Positions 1 through 6,821 of a DNA stretch of 9,117 nt are shown in pieces (position 1 is the first letter of the stretch; every line of letters begins with the position of its first letter). The stretch comes from Actinomycetota bacterium. GTDB lineage: Bacteria; Actinomycetota; CADDZG01; WHSQ01. The position numbers were made by a program, and so were the translations under genes. Location of the stretch: positions 1 through 9,117 of the forward strand of contig JADDQX010000088.1 in the NCBI GenBank assembly GCA_016781115.1, read 5' to 3'. Under the pieces are notes generated by a model. That model was not told the origin of the DNA. It was given only the letters and a program-made list of their open reading frames with translations, and ran no database searches.

Positions 1-758
1 GCCGCCGCACTGCGCTGGGTTTCGCTTCGGCCGGCGCGCACGTTTGCGTGGCGGCCCGGCGGGTGGATCGGCTCGCCGCCCTGGTGGCCGAGATGGGCGG
101 AGAGGAGGCCGGGCACTCCTTCGTCGTCACCGACGTGTCCAGACGCGCCGACGTGAAGAACCTCGCCGCCCACGTGCGCAGTACCTTCGGCCGCCTCGAC
201 GTGCTGATCAACAACGCTGGCTTCTCGGGGGACGAAGGGCTTCACGGGCCGGAGTCGGCGGATGAGGTCGAGCGGGTCTTCGCCACGAACTTCTTCGGAG
301 CCGTCTACTGCACCGCAGAGCTCTTGCCGTTGCTCGAGGCGTCGGTCCCCTCGCACGTCGTCAACGTGGCTTCGATGGCGGGCCGGATCGCCACGCCGGG
401 CAACGCCACGTATGCCGCCTCGAAGTTCGCCTTGGTTGGCTGGACCGAGGCCCTGCAGCCGGAGCTCGCGCGGCGCGGCGTCTACTTCAGCTCGATCGAG
501 CCCGGCTTCATCCCCACCGAGGGGTTCCCGCAGAAGAACCTGACGGACGATCGGTTGATGAAGTACCTGCTGGGAACCGACGCTCAGGTGTCAGAGGCGA
601 TCTTCGACGCGATCGCGCACAGGAAGCCGCAGCGGGTGGTGCCGCGCTTCTACTACCTGTTCCAGATCCCGCGGGTGGTGATGCCCGGCGTTTACAGGAT
701 CCTGCTGCAAAAGGTGATGCAGAGTCCCGCCGGCCGGAAGGCGGCGGAGTTCCGCTAG
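1..758 (+). CDS. Short-chain dehydrogenase/reductase (SDR), 5'-truncated by window edge
   Basis: The reading frame is open from position 3 and ends at TAG 756-758; the true start lies left of the window. The first visible residues (RRTALGFASAGAHVCVAARR) are the helix and second strand that follow the glycine-rich TGxxxGxG nucleotide-binding loop, so about 10-20 residues are missing. Numbering from the internal GTG at 48, NNAG is at residues 55-58, the catalytic Ser is about 109 (NVASMAG), and the catalytic YxxxK is Y122/K126. PGF at 152-154 follows the active site, as is usual in classical SDRs. These show an NAD(P)(H)-dependent oxidoreductase. The C-terminal tail (about 195-236) is longer than in minimal SDRs, with aromatic and hydrophobic residues that could contact membrane or a lipid substrate (inference). 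The substrate cannot be read from sequence. It converges on the metallophosphoesterase gene and shares its stop region. Confidence 0.93.
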   Translation, partial: RRTALGFASAGAHVCVAARRVDRLAALVAEMGGEEAGHSFVVTDVSRRADVKNLAAHVRSTFGRLDVLINNAGFSGDEGLHGPESADEVERVFATNFFGAVYCTAELLPLLEASVPSHVVNVASMAGRIATPGNATYAASKFALVGWTEALQPELARRGVYFSSIEPGFIPTEGFPQKNLTDDRLMKYLLGTDAQVSEAIFDAIAHRKPQRVVPRFYYLFQIPRVVMPGVYRILLQKVMQSPAGRKAAEFR

Positions 759-2083
759 AGGGTTGGCTGCGGCTTCGTCCACACGAAGCTTCGCTCCTCC
801 GCACGGCCCAAGGCGTAGCGGCGGTGGATGTGGCTGGCGGAGCGAGAGGCCTCGCGAAGCAGCTCCTCATCCGATAGCTGCACGAACCGGAAGGCGTAGC
901 CGTTGTCGGCGACGTCGACCAGCGCGAAGCCGAAGGGGTAGTCCCGCGGGATCGCGACCTCCTGTGCCGGCACGCTGTCGTAGTGGCGCGTCCTCGCGTT
1001 GCGATGCGTGTGTCCGGCGAACACGCCCCACACGTTGCCGGAGTCAACGGTCGCGTGGAGACGTCCCGAATCGGCCTCGCGCAGCCCGAACAGGATCGGC
1101 GGGAATCCCAGGAAGGGCTGTGGAGGGTGATGCAGGAAGACGAAAGCCGGTGGGGTGTTCGGAGCCGCGATGTCCGCCAGGATCTCGTGCTGGGGGACGG
1201 TGAAGGATCCGTGCACCAACGCCCCGCCCGGCCCCTCGACGAAGGTCCCCGTGACGAAGTTGAAGGGAGCGAAGGGGGATCGTTCGTGCGTGGCCGAGTC
1301 CATGACCGCGAACCTGAAACCGGCGTGCTCGATCATCACCCCATCGGCTTCGCGGCCGAAGGCGGTGCCATACAGCTCGCGGCCTGAGAACTTCTGCTCC
1401 TCGATCGCCAGCACGTCGTGATTGCCGAGCATCGTCGTGCAAGGCGCCTCCAGACGCCGAAGCGCTGAGGTCGCCATCTCGAACTCGGCGGCGCTGCCGT
1501 GGTCGGTGAGGTCGCCCAGCTGGATCACCAGCTCTGCGCCGGATCCGTTGATGTCGTCGATCGCGGCGGCGGCCATCCGTTCGCCCATCGGGGAGCCGAA
1601 GTGGAGGTCTCCGAGGATGGCGAACCTGAATCGGATCGGCCCGGGCGGCTGGACCTCGATGGTCTCGACCGGATCGAAGGGCGGAGGTGGGGGGAGGTCG
1701 TCGGGGAACTTCAGCGCGGCCCGCTCGCGATCGCCCAGCTCCTTCAGCCGCGTCCCTCTGTCACCTAAGAACCCGGCCGTGTGGGCCTCCACCCAGTCGC
1801 CCAGGCGGGCCGCGAACAGATCTCCGAGCGGAACCTCTCCCGGGGCCTCTCCCACGACGCCTCGCAACCAGCCGGTGTGGCCCTTTCGCAGGTGCAGATC
1901 CGGCTTCCGCTCGAGCTCGGCCAGCGCGTCCGCGAACAGCTCCGCTCGCGCGGCCGCCAGCTCTGCACTCTCGCTCCACTCGCCCGAGGCTGCCGCCCAA
2001 CCTGCGAAGAGGTCGCTGCGCGCAGCCTCGATGAGCCAGGAGGAGCGGATCAGGTCAGTCATGGTCTCGCGCGCTAGGTCCAT
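755..2083 (-). CDS. Calcineurin-like metallophosphoesterase with unrecognised N-terminal region
   Basis: Starting from ATG 2083-2081 the protein has 442 residues. All metal-binding blocks of a class III calcineurin-like phosphoesterase are present in order: GDLH (about 158-161), GDLTDHG (190-196), GNHD (220-223), HH (318-319) and GHTH (357-360). It should be a dinuclear-metal phosphohydrolase acting on a phosphodiester or phosphomonoester; the substrate is unknown. Residues 1 to about 130 are helix-prone, Ala/Glu/Leu-rich, match no family I can name, and are joined to the catalytic domain by a run of five prolines. No signal peptide or membrane segment is seen, so it is probably cytoplasmic. 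The start is uncertain. The frame stays open to a TTG at 2167, and another ATG lies at 2062 (MTDLIRSS). I prefer 2083 because a -10-like TATCAA sits 10 nt before it. The gene is divergent from the dCMP deaminase and convergent with the SDR. Confidence 0.88.
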   Translation of the reverse strand: MDLARETMTDLIRSSWLIEAARSDLFAGWAAASGEWSESAELAAARAELFADALAELERKPDLHLRKGHTGWLRGVVGEAPGEVPLGDLFAARLGDWVEAHTAGFLGDRGTRLKELGDRERAALKFPDDLPPPPPFDPVETIEVQPPGPIRFRFAILGDLHFGSPMGERMAAAAIDDINGSGAELVIQLGDLTDHGSAAEFEMATSALRRLEAPCTTMLGNHDVLAIEEQKFSGRELYGTAFGREADGVMIEHAGFRFAVMDSATHERSPFAPFNFVTGTFVEGPGGALVHGSFTVPQHEILADIAAPNTPPAFVFLHHPPQPFLGFPPILFGLREADSGRLHATVDSGNVWGVFAGHTHRNARTRHYDSVPAQEVAIPRDYPFGFALVDVADNGYAFRFVQLSDEELLREASRSASHIHRRYALGRAEERSFVWTKPQPTL

Positions 2084-2211
2084 GGCGCCGCCGTTGATAC
2101 ACCAGTTGGCGGAACAAGGTTGCTTCGGCCTTGGGGCCGGTAGAGAATCGAGGCACTTCCCCTGCAACGTCGTCGGTCGGCCGCGTCCGAGAACAGAGGG
2201 GGAGAGGCTTC
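2084..2211. promoter_or_regulatory. Divergent promoter region between metallophosphoesterase and dCMP deaminase
   Basis: This 128-bp gap separates two divergent genes and should hold promoters for both. On the plus strand TTGCTT (2120-2125) and GAGAAT (2143-2148) are 17 bp apart, a weak but well-spaced -35/-10 candidate. The spacer carries a small inverted repeat, CGGCC-ttgg-GGCCG (2126-2139). On the minus strand TATCAA (complement of 2094-2099) is a possible -10 for the metallophosphoesterase, giving a very short or leaderless 5' end; no convincing -35 is seen. All are eye-matched and unproven. Confidence 0.4.
2196..2207 (+). promoter_or_regulatory. Shine-Dalgarno site that fixes the dCMP deaminase start
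   Basis: The purine run GAGGGGGAGAGG ends 4 nt before GTG 2212. It is the reason for choosing that GTG over the upstream TTG at 2131, which would add 27 residues without family resemblance. Confidence 0.6.
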
Positions 2212-2682
2212 GTGAGCATCGCTCACCGCATCAAGGAGGTCCAGCGCATCAGCGACTGGGACCAGTACTTCTTGAACCTCGCGCGGGAGACCGCAACGAG
2301 GTCGAACTGCGTTCGCCGGCAGCACGGGTCGGTGATCGTGAAGAACCGGCGCATCCGCTCGACCGGCTACAACGGCCCTCCTTCGGGTCACCCACATTGC
2401 AGCGACGGCGCGTGCCCCCGAGCGTCGACGGAGAACATCAGTGGCTGGGGCTACGACTCGTGCATCGCGATCCACGCGGAGGCGAACGCGATCCTGTACT
2501 CCTCTCCCGAGGAGCGCGAGGGGGCAACGATCTACATCACAGGCGTCCCCTGCTTCACCTGCGCCAAGCTCATCGCGAACTCCGGGTTGACGGAGGTGGT
2601 GGCGACGGGGGAGACCTACGAGCGCTGGGAGCGGGTGCGGGAGTTCCTCCTGGATTCCGGCGTCAGGGTGCGCATGCCCTAG
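2212..2682 (+). CDS. dCMP deaminase family protein (ComEB-like zinc deaminase)
   Basis: This 156-residue protein belongs to the cytidine/deoxycytidylate deaminase fold. The zinc site is complete: HAE at 88-90 supplies the His ligand and the catalytic Glu, and PCFTC at 113-117 supplies the two Cys ligands. The block RSNCVRRQHGSVIV (30-43) followed by STGYNGPPSGHPHC (50-63) is characteristic of dCMP deaminases, in which GYNG-type residues line the nucleotide pocket. It should convert dCMP to dUMP, feeding thymidylate synthesis; activity on free dCMP rather than another cytosine substrate is inferred. Length is normal. The GTG start is supported by a strong Shine-Dalgarno site. Its stop is 15 bp before ligC on the same strand, so it probably heads a deaminase-ligase-primase operon. 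This pairing is unusual and suggests a link between the nucleotide pool and repair synthesis (inference). Confidence 0.9.
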   Translation: MSIAHRIKEVQRISDWDQYFLNLARETATRSNCVRRQHGSVIVKNRRIRSTGYNGPPSGHPHCSDGACPRASTENISGWGYDSCIAIHAEANAILYSSPEEREGATIYITGVPCFTCAKLIANSGLTEVVATGETYERWERVREFLLDSGVRVRMP

Positions 2683-2697
2683 AGGCACACTGGTGGC

Positions 2698-3762
2698 ATG
2701 GACCTGTCGGTCGCGCCACCGCTGTCGCCGATGCTCGCCAGGCTGACTCGCGCGGTCCCGGTGGAAGAGGGCTTCCTCTACGAGCCCAAGTGGGATGGGT
2801 TCCGCTGCGTCGTCTTCCGCAGCGGCGACGAGGTCGACATGCGCAGCCGGAACCAGCGCCCGCTAGCTCGGTATTTCCCGGAGCTGGTGGAGGCTTTCAG
2901 GAAGCTGCCGGCGCGGCGTGTCGTCCTGGACGGGGAGATCGTCATCTTCGGCGACCTTGGGTTCGACTTCGCAGCGCTGATGTCGCGGCTGCATCCTGCA
3001 GCTTCTCGGGTCGAGCGTCTGCGCCGAGAGACGCCTGCCTGCTTCATCGCCTTCGATCTGATCGCTACGGATGAAGACCTGCGCGACGTCCCGTTCGGAG
3101 TGCGGCGTGCGCAGCTCGAAGATGAGCTCGCTAACCCACCCGACCATCTCCTAGTCACCGCGGCGAGCGACGATCCCGAAGTCGCTCAACGGTGGCTGGA
3201 GGCTTCCAGCGGTGTCGGCGTCGACGGCGTCATGGCTAAACATCGCGATCTTCCCTATCGGGCGGGGCGGCGGGTGATGGTGAAGGTCAAGCCGGACCGC
3301 GCCGCCGACTGCGTGGTGGGCGGCTTCAGGGTGTTCGCGGGCGAGCCTTCGGTGGCGTCGTTGTTGCTGGGCCTGTACGGGGTGCACGGGCGGCTCCTTC
3401 ACGTCGGCGTCACCGCGTCCTTCACGGACGCCCGGAGGCGGGAGCTCTACGCGCAGTTGATGCCCCGGGTCGTTCCTCTGGTGGGACACCCGTGGGAGCA
3501 GGGGTTCGGCCTCGGGCGGAGCCCTGTGGGTCGCCTCGGCGGAGCCGCCGCGCGCTGGACGCCGGATCTCCCCCAGGACTGGTTGGCGCTCCAACCGGAT
3601 CTCGTGGCCGAGGTCGGCTTCGATCACTGGGATGGGGAGCGGTTCCGACATCCGACCCGCTTCCGCCACTTCCGACCGGACCGTGACCCTGCCTCCTGCA
3701 CCTCCGACCAGCTCGAAGTCGCGACCAGCTTCGACCTGAGCCGATTCCTAGCGACGGCTTGA
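2698..3762 (+). CDS. ligC: ATP-dependent DNA ligase, LigC type
   Basis: This 354-residue protein has the nucleotidyltransferase motifs in order: I, YEPKWDG, with K31 as the adenylated lysine; SRN at 50-52; III, LDGEIV (78-82); IIIa, AFDLI (118-122); IV, DGVMAK (176-181); V, VKVKP (195-199). The rest, from about 205, fits an OB-fold domain. Size and layout match stand-alone mycobacterial LigC (about 360 residues); there is no phosphoesterase or polymerase domain. It seals DNA nicks using ATP. In mycobacteria LigC works with Prim-PolC in base excision/short-gap repair and can back up LigD in end joining. ATG 2698 has only a poor Shine-Dalgarno and lies 15 bp after the deaminase stop, consistent with operon translation. 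Its TGA overlaps the TTG start of the next gene. The symbol is assigned by architecture and neighbour; another small LigD-like ligase subfamily is the alternative. Confidence 0.92.
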   Translation: MDLSVAPPLSPMLARLTRAVPVEEGFLYEPKWDGFRCVVFRSGDEVDMRSRNQRPLARYFPELVEAFRKLPARRVVLDGEIVIFGDLGFDFAALMSRLHPAASRVERLRRETPACFIAFDLIATDEDLRDVPFGVRRAQLEDELANPPDHLLVTAASDDPEVAQRWLEASSGVGVDGVMAKHRDLPYRAGRRVMVKVKPDRAADCVVGGFRVFAGEPSVASLLLGLYGVHGRLLHVGVTASFTDARRRELYAQLMPRVVPLVGHPWEQGFGLGRSPVGRLGGAAARWTPDLPQDWLALQPDLVAEVGFDHWDGERFRHPTRFRHFRPDRDPASCTSDQLEVATSFDLSRFLATA

Positions 3763-4691
3763 GGGACCTGCTCGCCGCGCTCGACGGTTCGGCTCCATCG
3801 GTGGAGCTCGACGTCGGCGGCAGGGAGGTCCGGCTCTCGAGCCTCGACAAGGTCTACTGGCCGCGCACCGGCCACACGAAGAGGGACCTCTTCCGCTACT
3901 ACATCGGGGTCGGCGAGGTGGTGCTTCGCTATATACGTGACCGGCCCCTCACGCTGGGGCGGTACCCGGAGGGGGTCGAGGGGCCGAACTGGTTCCAGAC
4001 CAACTGCCCGCACCCGCCGGCGTGGCTCGAGACGTACCCCGTATCCAACGACGTCGGCGGCAGCACCACCCGCAACTACTGCGTCGTCGACGATCTCGCG
4101 GGGCTGCTGTGGGCCGTGAACCTCGGGTCCGTGGAACTACACCCGCTGTTGGCGCGCGTCTCGTCCCCGGCGGAGCCCGACGCCATGGTTTTCGATCTCG
4201 ATCCCGGGCCGCCGGCGAGCCTGGTCGATTGCTGCGGGGTTGCGCTGGACCTGCGAACCCTTCTCGACGAGGTGGGGCTGCAAGCGTTGCCGAAGACCTC
4301 GGGTGGTCTCGGACTGCATGTGTTCGTCCCGGTCGCGCCCGGACATGCGTACGCGGAGAGCAAGTCTTTCGCTCGCGACGCGGCCCGCACGCTGGCGGCC
4401 CGCTATCCGGACCGAGTGACGGCGCTGCCCCATCGCGCCACCCGTGCAGGAAAGGTGTTCGTCGACTGGTCGCAGAACGACCCGAACAAGTCGACGGTGG
4501 CGGCTTACTCGCTGCGCGCGCTGCCGTGGCCCAGCGCATCTAGTCCTGTCGAGTGGGAAGAGGTGGCGGCGGTTGCGACCTCGGGCTCGCCGGAGCGACT
4601 GCCGCTCACGGCAGACGCGACGGTGGCGAGGTTGAGCGAGCGCGGCGACCTCTTCCGCGAGCTCCTCGAGCTGGAGCAGTCACTTCCCTGA
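3759..4691 (+). CDS. LigC-associated primase-polymerase (LigD-Pol-like AEP, Prim-PolC type)
   Basis: This 310-residue archaeo-eukaryotic primase superfamily polymerase is related to the LigD polymerase domain. Catalytic motif I is DLDP with D146/D148, motif II is SGGLGLH with S181 and H187, and the third acid is D236 in VDWSQN. Other family blocks are DKVYWP (30-35), NCPHPPAW (82-89) and YSLR (250-253). It should add nucleotides, often preferring ribonucleotides in relatives, to fill short gaps or prime. The TTG start overlaps the ligC stop in TTGA, indicating translational coupling; a GTG at 3801 (residue 15) is a fallback start. Adjacency to ligC mirrors the mycobacterial LigC/Prim-PolC pair, which supports a gap-filling plus sealing module. 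Its 3' end overlaps the convergent methyltransferase gene by 12 bp, leaving no room for a terminator. It is clearly distinct from the second AEP at the right edge. Confidence 0.9.
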   Translation: MRDLLAALDGSAPSVELDVGGREVRLSSLDKVYWPRTGHTKRDLFRYYIGVGEVVLRYIRDRPLTLGRYPEGVEGPNWFQTNCPHPPAWLETYPVSNDVGGSTTRNYCVVDDLAGLLWAVNLGSVELHPLLARVSSPAEPDAMVFDLDPGPPASLVDCCGVALDLRTLLDEVGLQALPKTSGGLGLHVFVPVAPGHAYAESKSFARDAARTLAARYPDRVTALPHRATRAGKVFVDWSQNDPNKSTVAAYSLRALPWPSASSPVEWEEVAAVATSGSPERLPLTADATVARLSERGDLFRELLELEQSLP

Positions 4692-5312
4692 CGGCTCCGC
4701 CTCGAGCAGCGTCGCGAGCCGCTCGCGCTGGAGCCTCGTGACGTGGAGACCCGCGGCCTCCAGCGACCTCTTAAGTTGCGGACGCGACAGGAACAAGGTG
4801 GGCGCGCCGGGAGCGGACAGCAACGGCATGTTCAGCACCGATACGTAGAGCTTCCCGTCGTGGGTCAGCACCCGGCGCAGCTCGGCGAGGGTCTCGCTCA
4901 GCCCCGGCATCACCTGGAGTCCGTTGGTGCACAGGATCGACGCGAAGGTCCGGTCCCTGAAGGGCAGACGGTGAGCGTCCGCCTGGACGCCGATCAGGTT
5001 CGAGAGGCCGGCCTCGGTTGCCGCTGCTTTGGTCTGACGCACCATTCCGGCCGCGATGTCCGCTCCCACTACGATCCCGCGGCTCGCCGCCGCGATGTCA
5101 ACGGTGAAGGTGCCGGTTCCTACGGGCAGGTCCAGGATCGGGCGCCCGTCGGCAACGGCCGCGGCGTCGAGGCCCTGACGCCGCACGAGATCGTTGAGGG
5201 TTCCGCCGAACACACGGAACGCGCCGTTGACGACGAGAGGCTCGTACACCGTGTCCGCGGCCCACGAGTAGATGCCGCCGATCAGCTTCTTCGGCAGGTC
5301 GCCGCGCGCCAT
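4680..5312 (-). CDS. Class I SAM-dependent methyltransferase (UbiE/Methyltransf_11-like)
   Basis: This 210-residue protein has a Rossmann-type SAM-binding domain. Motif I is ILDLPVGTGTF (59-69), an acidic residue ending strand 2 is D84 (VGADIA), and a DAHRLPF block (112-118) precedes strand 4, as in UbiE-type enzymes. RRVLTHDGKLYVSV (146-159) matches the strand-5 region. Motif I has DLPVGTG rather than the commoner DxGCGTG, a variant also seen in relatives. The N-terminal 55 residues (IYSWAADTVYEPLV) resemble the cap that helps select the substrate, which cannot be inferred; small molecule or lipid is likelier than DNA because no DNA-methyltransferase motif is visible. ATG 5312 shares one base with the ligD TAA (TAATG), so translation is probably coupled. 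Its end overlaps primC by 12 bp. Confidence 0.85.
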   Translation of the reverse strand: MARGDLPKKLIGGIYSWAADTVYEPLVVNGAFRVFGGTLNDLVRRQGLDAAAVADGRPILDLPVGTGTFTVDIAAASRGIVVGADIAAGMVRQTKAAATEAGLSNLIGVQADAHRLPFRDRTFASILCTNGLQVMPGLSETLAELRRVLTHDGKLYVSVLNMPLLSAPGAPTLFLSRPQLKRSLEAAGLHVTRLQRERLATLLEAEPSGK

Positions 5313-6811
5313 TAGCCGGCCGGCTTCGGAGCGAGGTCCTCGAAGAGGCAGTCGTTCGGGCTCTTGTCGTCCCTCAGCCCTTTGAACGACGGCGCGCGCA
5401 GCTTGCCCGCGGAGGTGAGCTCGCGGAACTCGACCTTCGCGACGAGGGTGGGCTCGATCCAGCGTGGGTTCCGGAGGACCTTCCCGAAGCGGCTGCCCTT
5501 CTCCTTGCGCGGGTCGTGCACGAAGGGGCAGTCGTCCACCGTGCGCTCCTCGAGCTCCGGCAGCAGCTCCGCCAACAGCTTCTCGTTGAAGCCGGTCCCC
5601 ACCGAGCCGACGAACCTCAGCTCGCCGTCTTCGTAAGCGCCCACGAGCAAGGCGCCGAACGTCGACGAGCGGGAACCCTCACCCGGGGTCCAACCTCCGA
5701 CCACCACATCCGCGTCGTAGATCGTCTTTACCTTCACCCACTCGCGCACCCGCTTGCCCGGCTTGTATGGGCACCCGAGCTTCTTGCCGACGATGCCTTC
5801 GAGGTTCATGCGGCGCGCGGTTTCGAACAGCGTGATGCCTTCTCCCTCCGTGAAAGGAGAGACCTGAACCAGATCGGAGACGACGATGAGCTCCTCCAGC
5901 AGCTCCTTGCGGACCTCGATGGGCTCGTGGATCAGCGAGCCTCCGTCCATGTAGATCAGGTCGAAGGCGATGAAGGTCGCGGGGATCTGGCTCGCCAGCC
6001 GCGCGATGTCCCTCTCGTTCTGCAGGTTGATCCGGCTCTGGAGGCGCTCGAAAGAGGGCCGGCCGGCCTCCATGGCGACTATCTCACCGTCGATGATCGC
6101 GTCGTTGCACACCAGACGCTCGTGCAACTTCGCGAACTCCGGGTAGGTCGCGGTGATGTCGTTCTGGTTGCGAGACAGCAACGCGGTGGCGTCACGCTGA
6201 CATATCGCGAGCGCTCGCACCCCGTCCCACTTCGGCTCGAAGATCCAGCCGTCGTCGTCGAACGCGTCCGGGACGAGCGTTGCCATCATGGGCTTCAGGC
6301 TCGGGACGGGTTCAGGTGGCGGCGCCTCCCACTCGCGCAGGCGCACGAGCCAGTCCTTGTCGTTCGACGCCTTGGGGCGGAACAGATGCCACACGCCCTG
6401 CATCCGGCGCCCGTGGAGCCGGAAGGTGACCTTCCCCGGAGCCTGTTCCAACATCTCGTAGGTGCCGTTGTCGAAGATGCGTACCTCTCCAGCGCCGTAG
6501 TTGCCTGCGGGGATCGTGCCGGAGAAGGAGCCGTACTCGAAGGGATGGTCTTCCACGTGCACGGCGAGGTTCGGGCGGCCGGGCTTGATCGGAAGGTTCT
6601 TCGGGACCGCCCACGAGACGAGGACCGGCGTCGGCCCGTTCATCATCTCCAAGCGCAGATCGAAGTGCAGGCGGGTCGCGTGATGCTGATGGATGACGAA
6701 GGTGTTTCCCGCAGCGGCCTTGGTGGGATCGACGTCGCCGGCTACTTCGGGAGGCGGCTCCGGCGTCTGATCGAAGGATCGCTTCTTCGCGTAGTCCCTG
6801 ACGTCGCCCAT
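5312..6811 (-). CDS. ligD: LigD-type protein with phosphoesterase and ATP-dependent ligase domains (PE-LIG, no polymerase)
   Basis: This 499-residue end-joining protein has two domains. The N-terminal 3'-phosphoesterase domain (about 1-155) carries the usual active-site set: H43, H49, D51 and R53 in HHATRLHFDLR, then H89 and Y93 in VEDHPFEYG, followed by GTIPAGNYG. The ligase domain (about 172-495) has motif I EPKWDG (K194 adenylated), SRNQ (213-216), III DGEIV (241-245), IIIa FDLIY (283-287), IV EGIVGKK (338-344) and V WVKVK (358-362), then an OB fold. In bacterial NHEJ, PE trims 3' ends and LIG seals breaks held by Ku. The order is that of Pseudomonas LigD without its C-terminal polymerase; a polymerase-domain gene lies separately at 8469-9117. 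No Shine-Dalgarno precedes ATG 6811, but the DUF72 stop is only 10 bp upstream, suggesting reinitiation. The methyltransferase follows with a 1-bp overlap. Confidence 0.95.
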   Translation of the reverse strand: MGDVRDYAKKRSFDQTPEPPPEVAGDVDPTKAAAGNTFVIHQHHATRLHFDLRLEMMNGPTPVLVSWAVPKNLPIKPGRPNLAVHVEDHPFEYGSFSGTIPAGNYGAGEVRIFDNGTYEMLEQAPGKVTFRLHGRRMQGVWHLFRPKASNDKDWLVRLREWEAPPPEPVPSLKPMMATLVPDAFDDDGWIFEPKWDGVRALAICQRDATALLSRNQNDITATYPEFAKLHERLVCNDAIIDGEIVAMEAGRPSFERLQSRINLQNERDIARLASQIPATFIAFDLIYMDGGSLIHEPIEVRKELLEELIVVSDLVQVSPFTEGEGITLFETARRMNLEGIVGKKLGCPYKPGKRVREWVKVKTIYDADVVVGGWTPGEGSRSSTFGALLVGAYEDGELRFVGSVGTGFNEKLLAELLPELEERTVDDCPFVHDPRKEKGSRFGKVLRNPRWIEPTLVAKVEFRELTSAGKLRAPSFKGLRDDKSPNDCLFEDLAPKPAG

Positions 6812-6821
6812 CGTTTGGAGG

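Noticed and set aside
2084..2167. Longer metallophosphoesterase starting at TTG 2167
   Set aside because: It adds 28 residues without family character, uses the rarer TTG, and would cover the likely promoter region.
2074..2688. 204-codon minus-strand frame opposite the dCMP deaminase
   Set aside because: The plus strand carries the full zinc-deaminase motif set with a strong ribosome binding site; this frame has no family resemblance.
1422..3074. 550-codon plus-strand open frame antisense to the metallophosphoesterase and out of frame with the deaminase and ligase
   Set aside because: The translation is low-complexity Ser/Arg/Pro-rich and spans three recognised genes; it is a GC-rich shadow frame.
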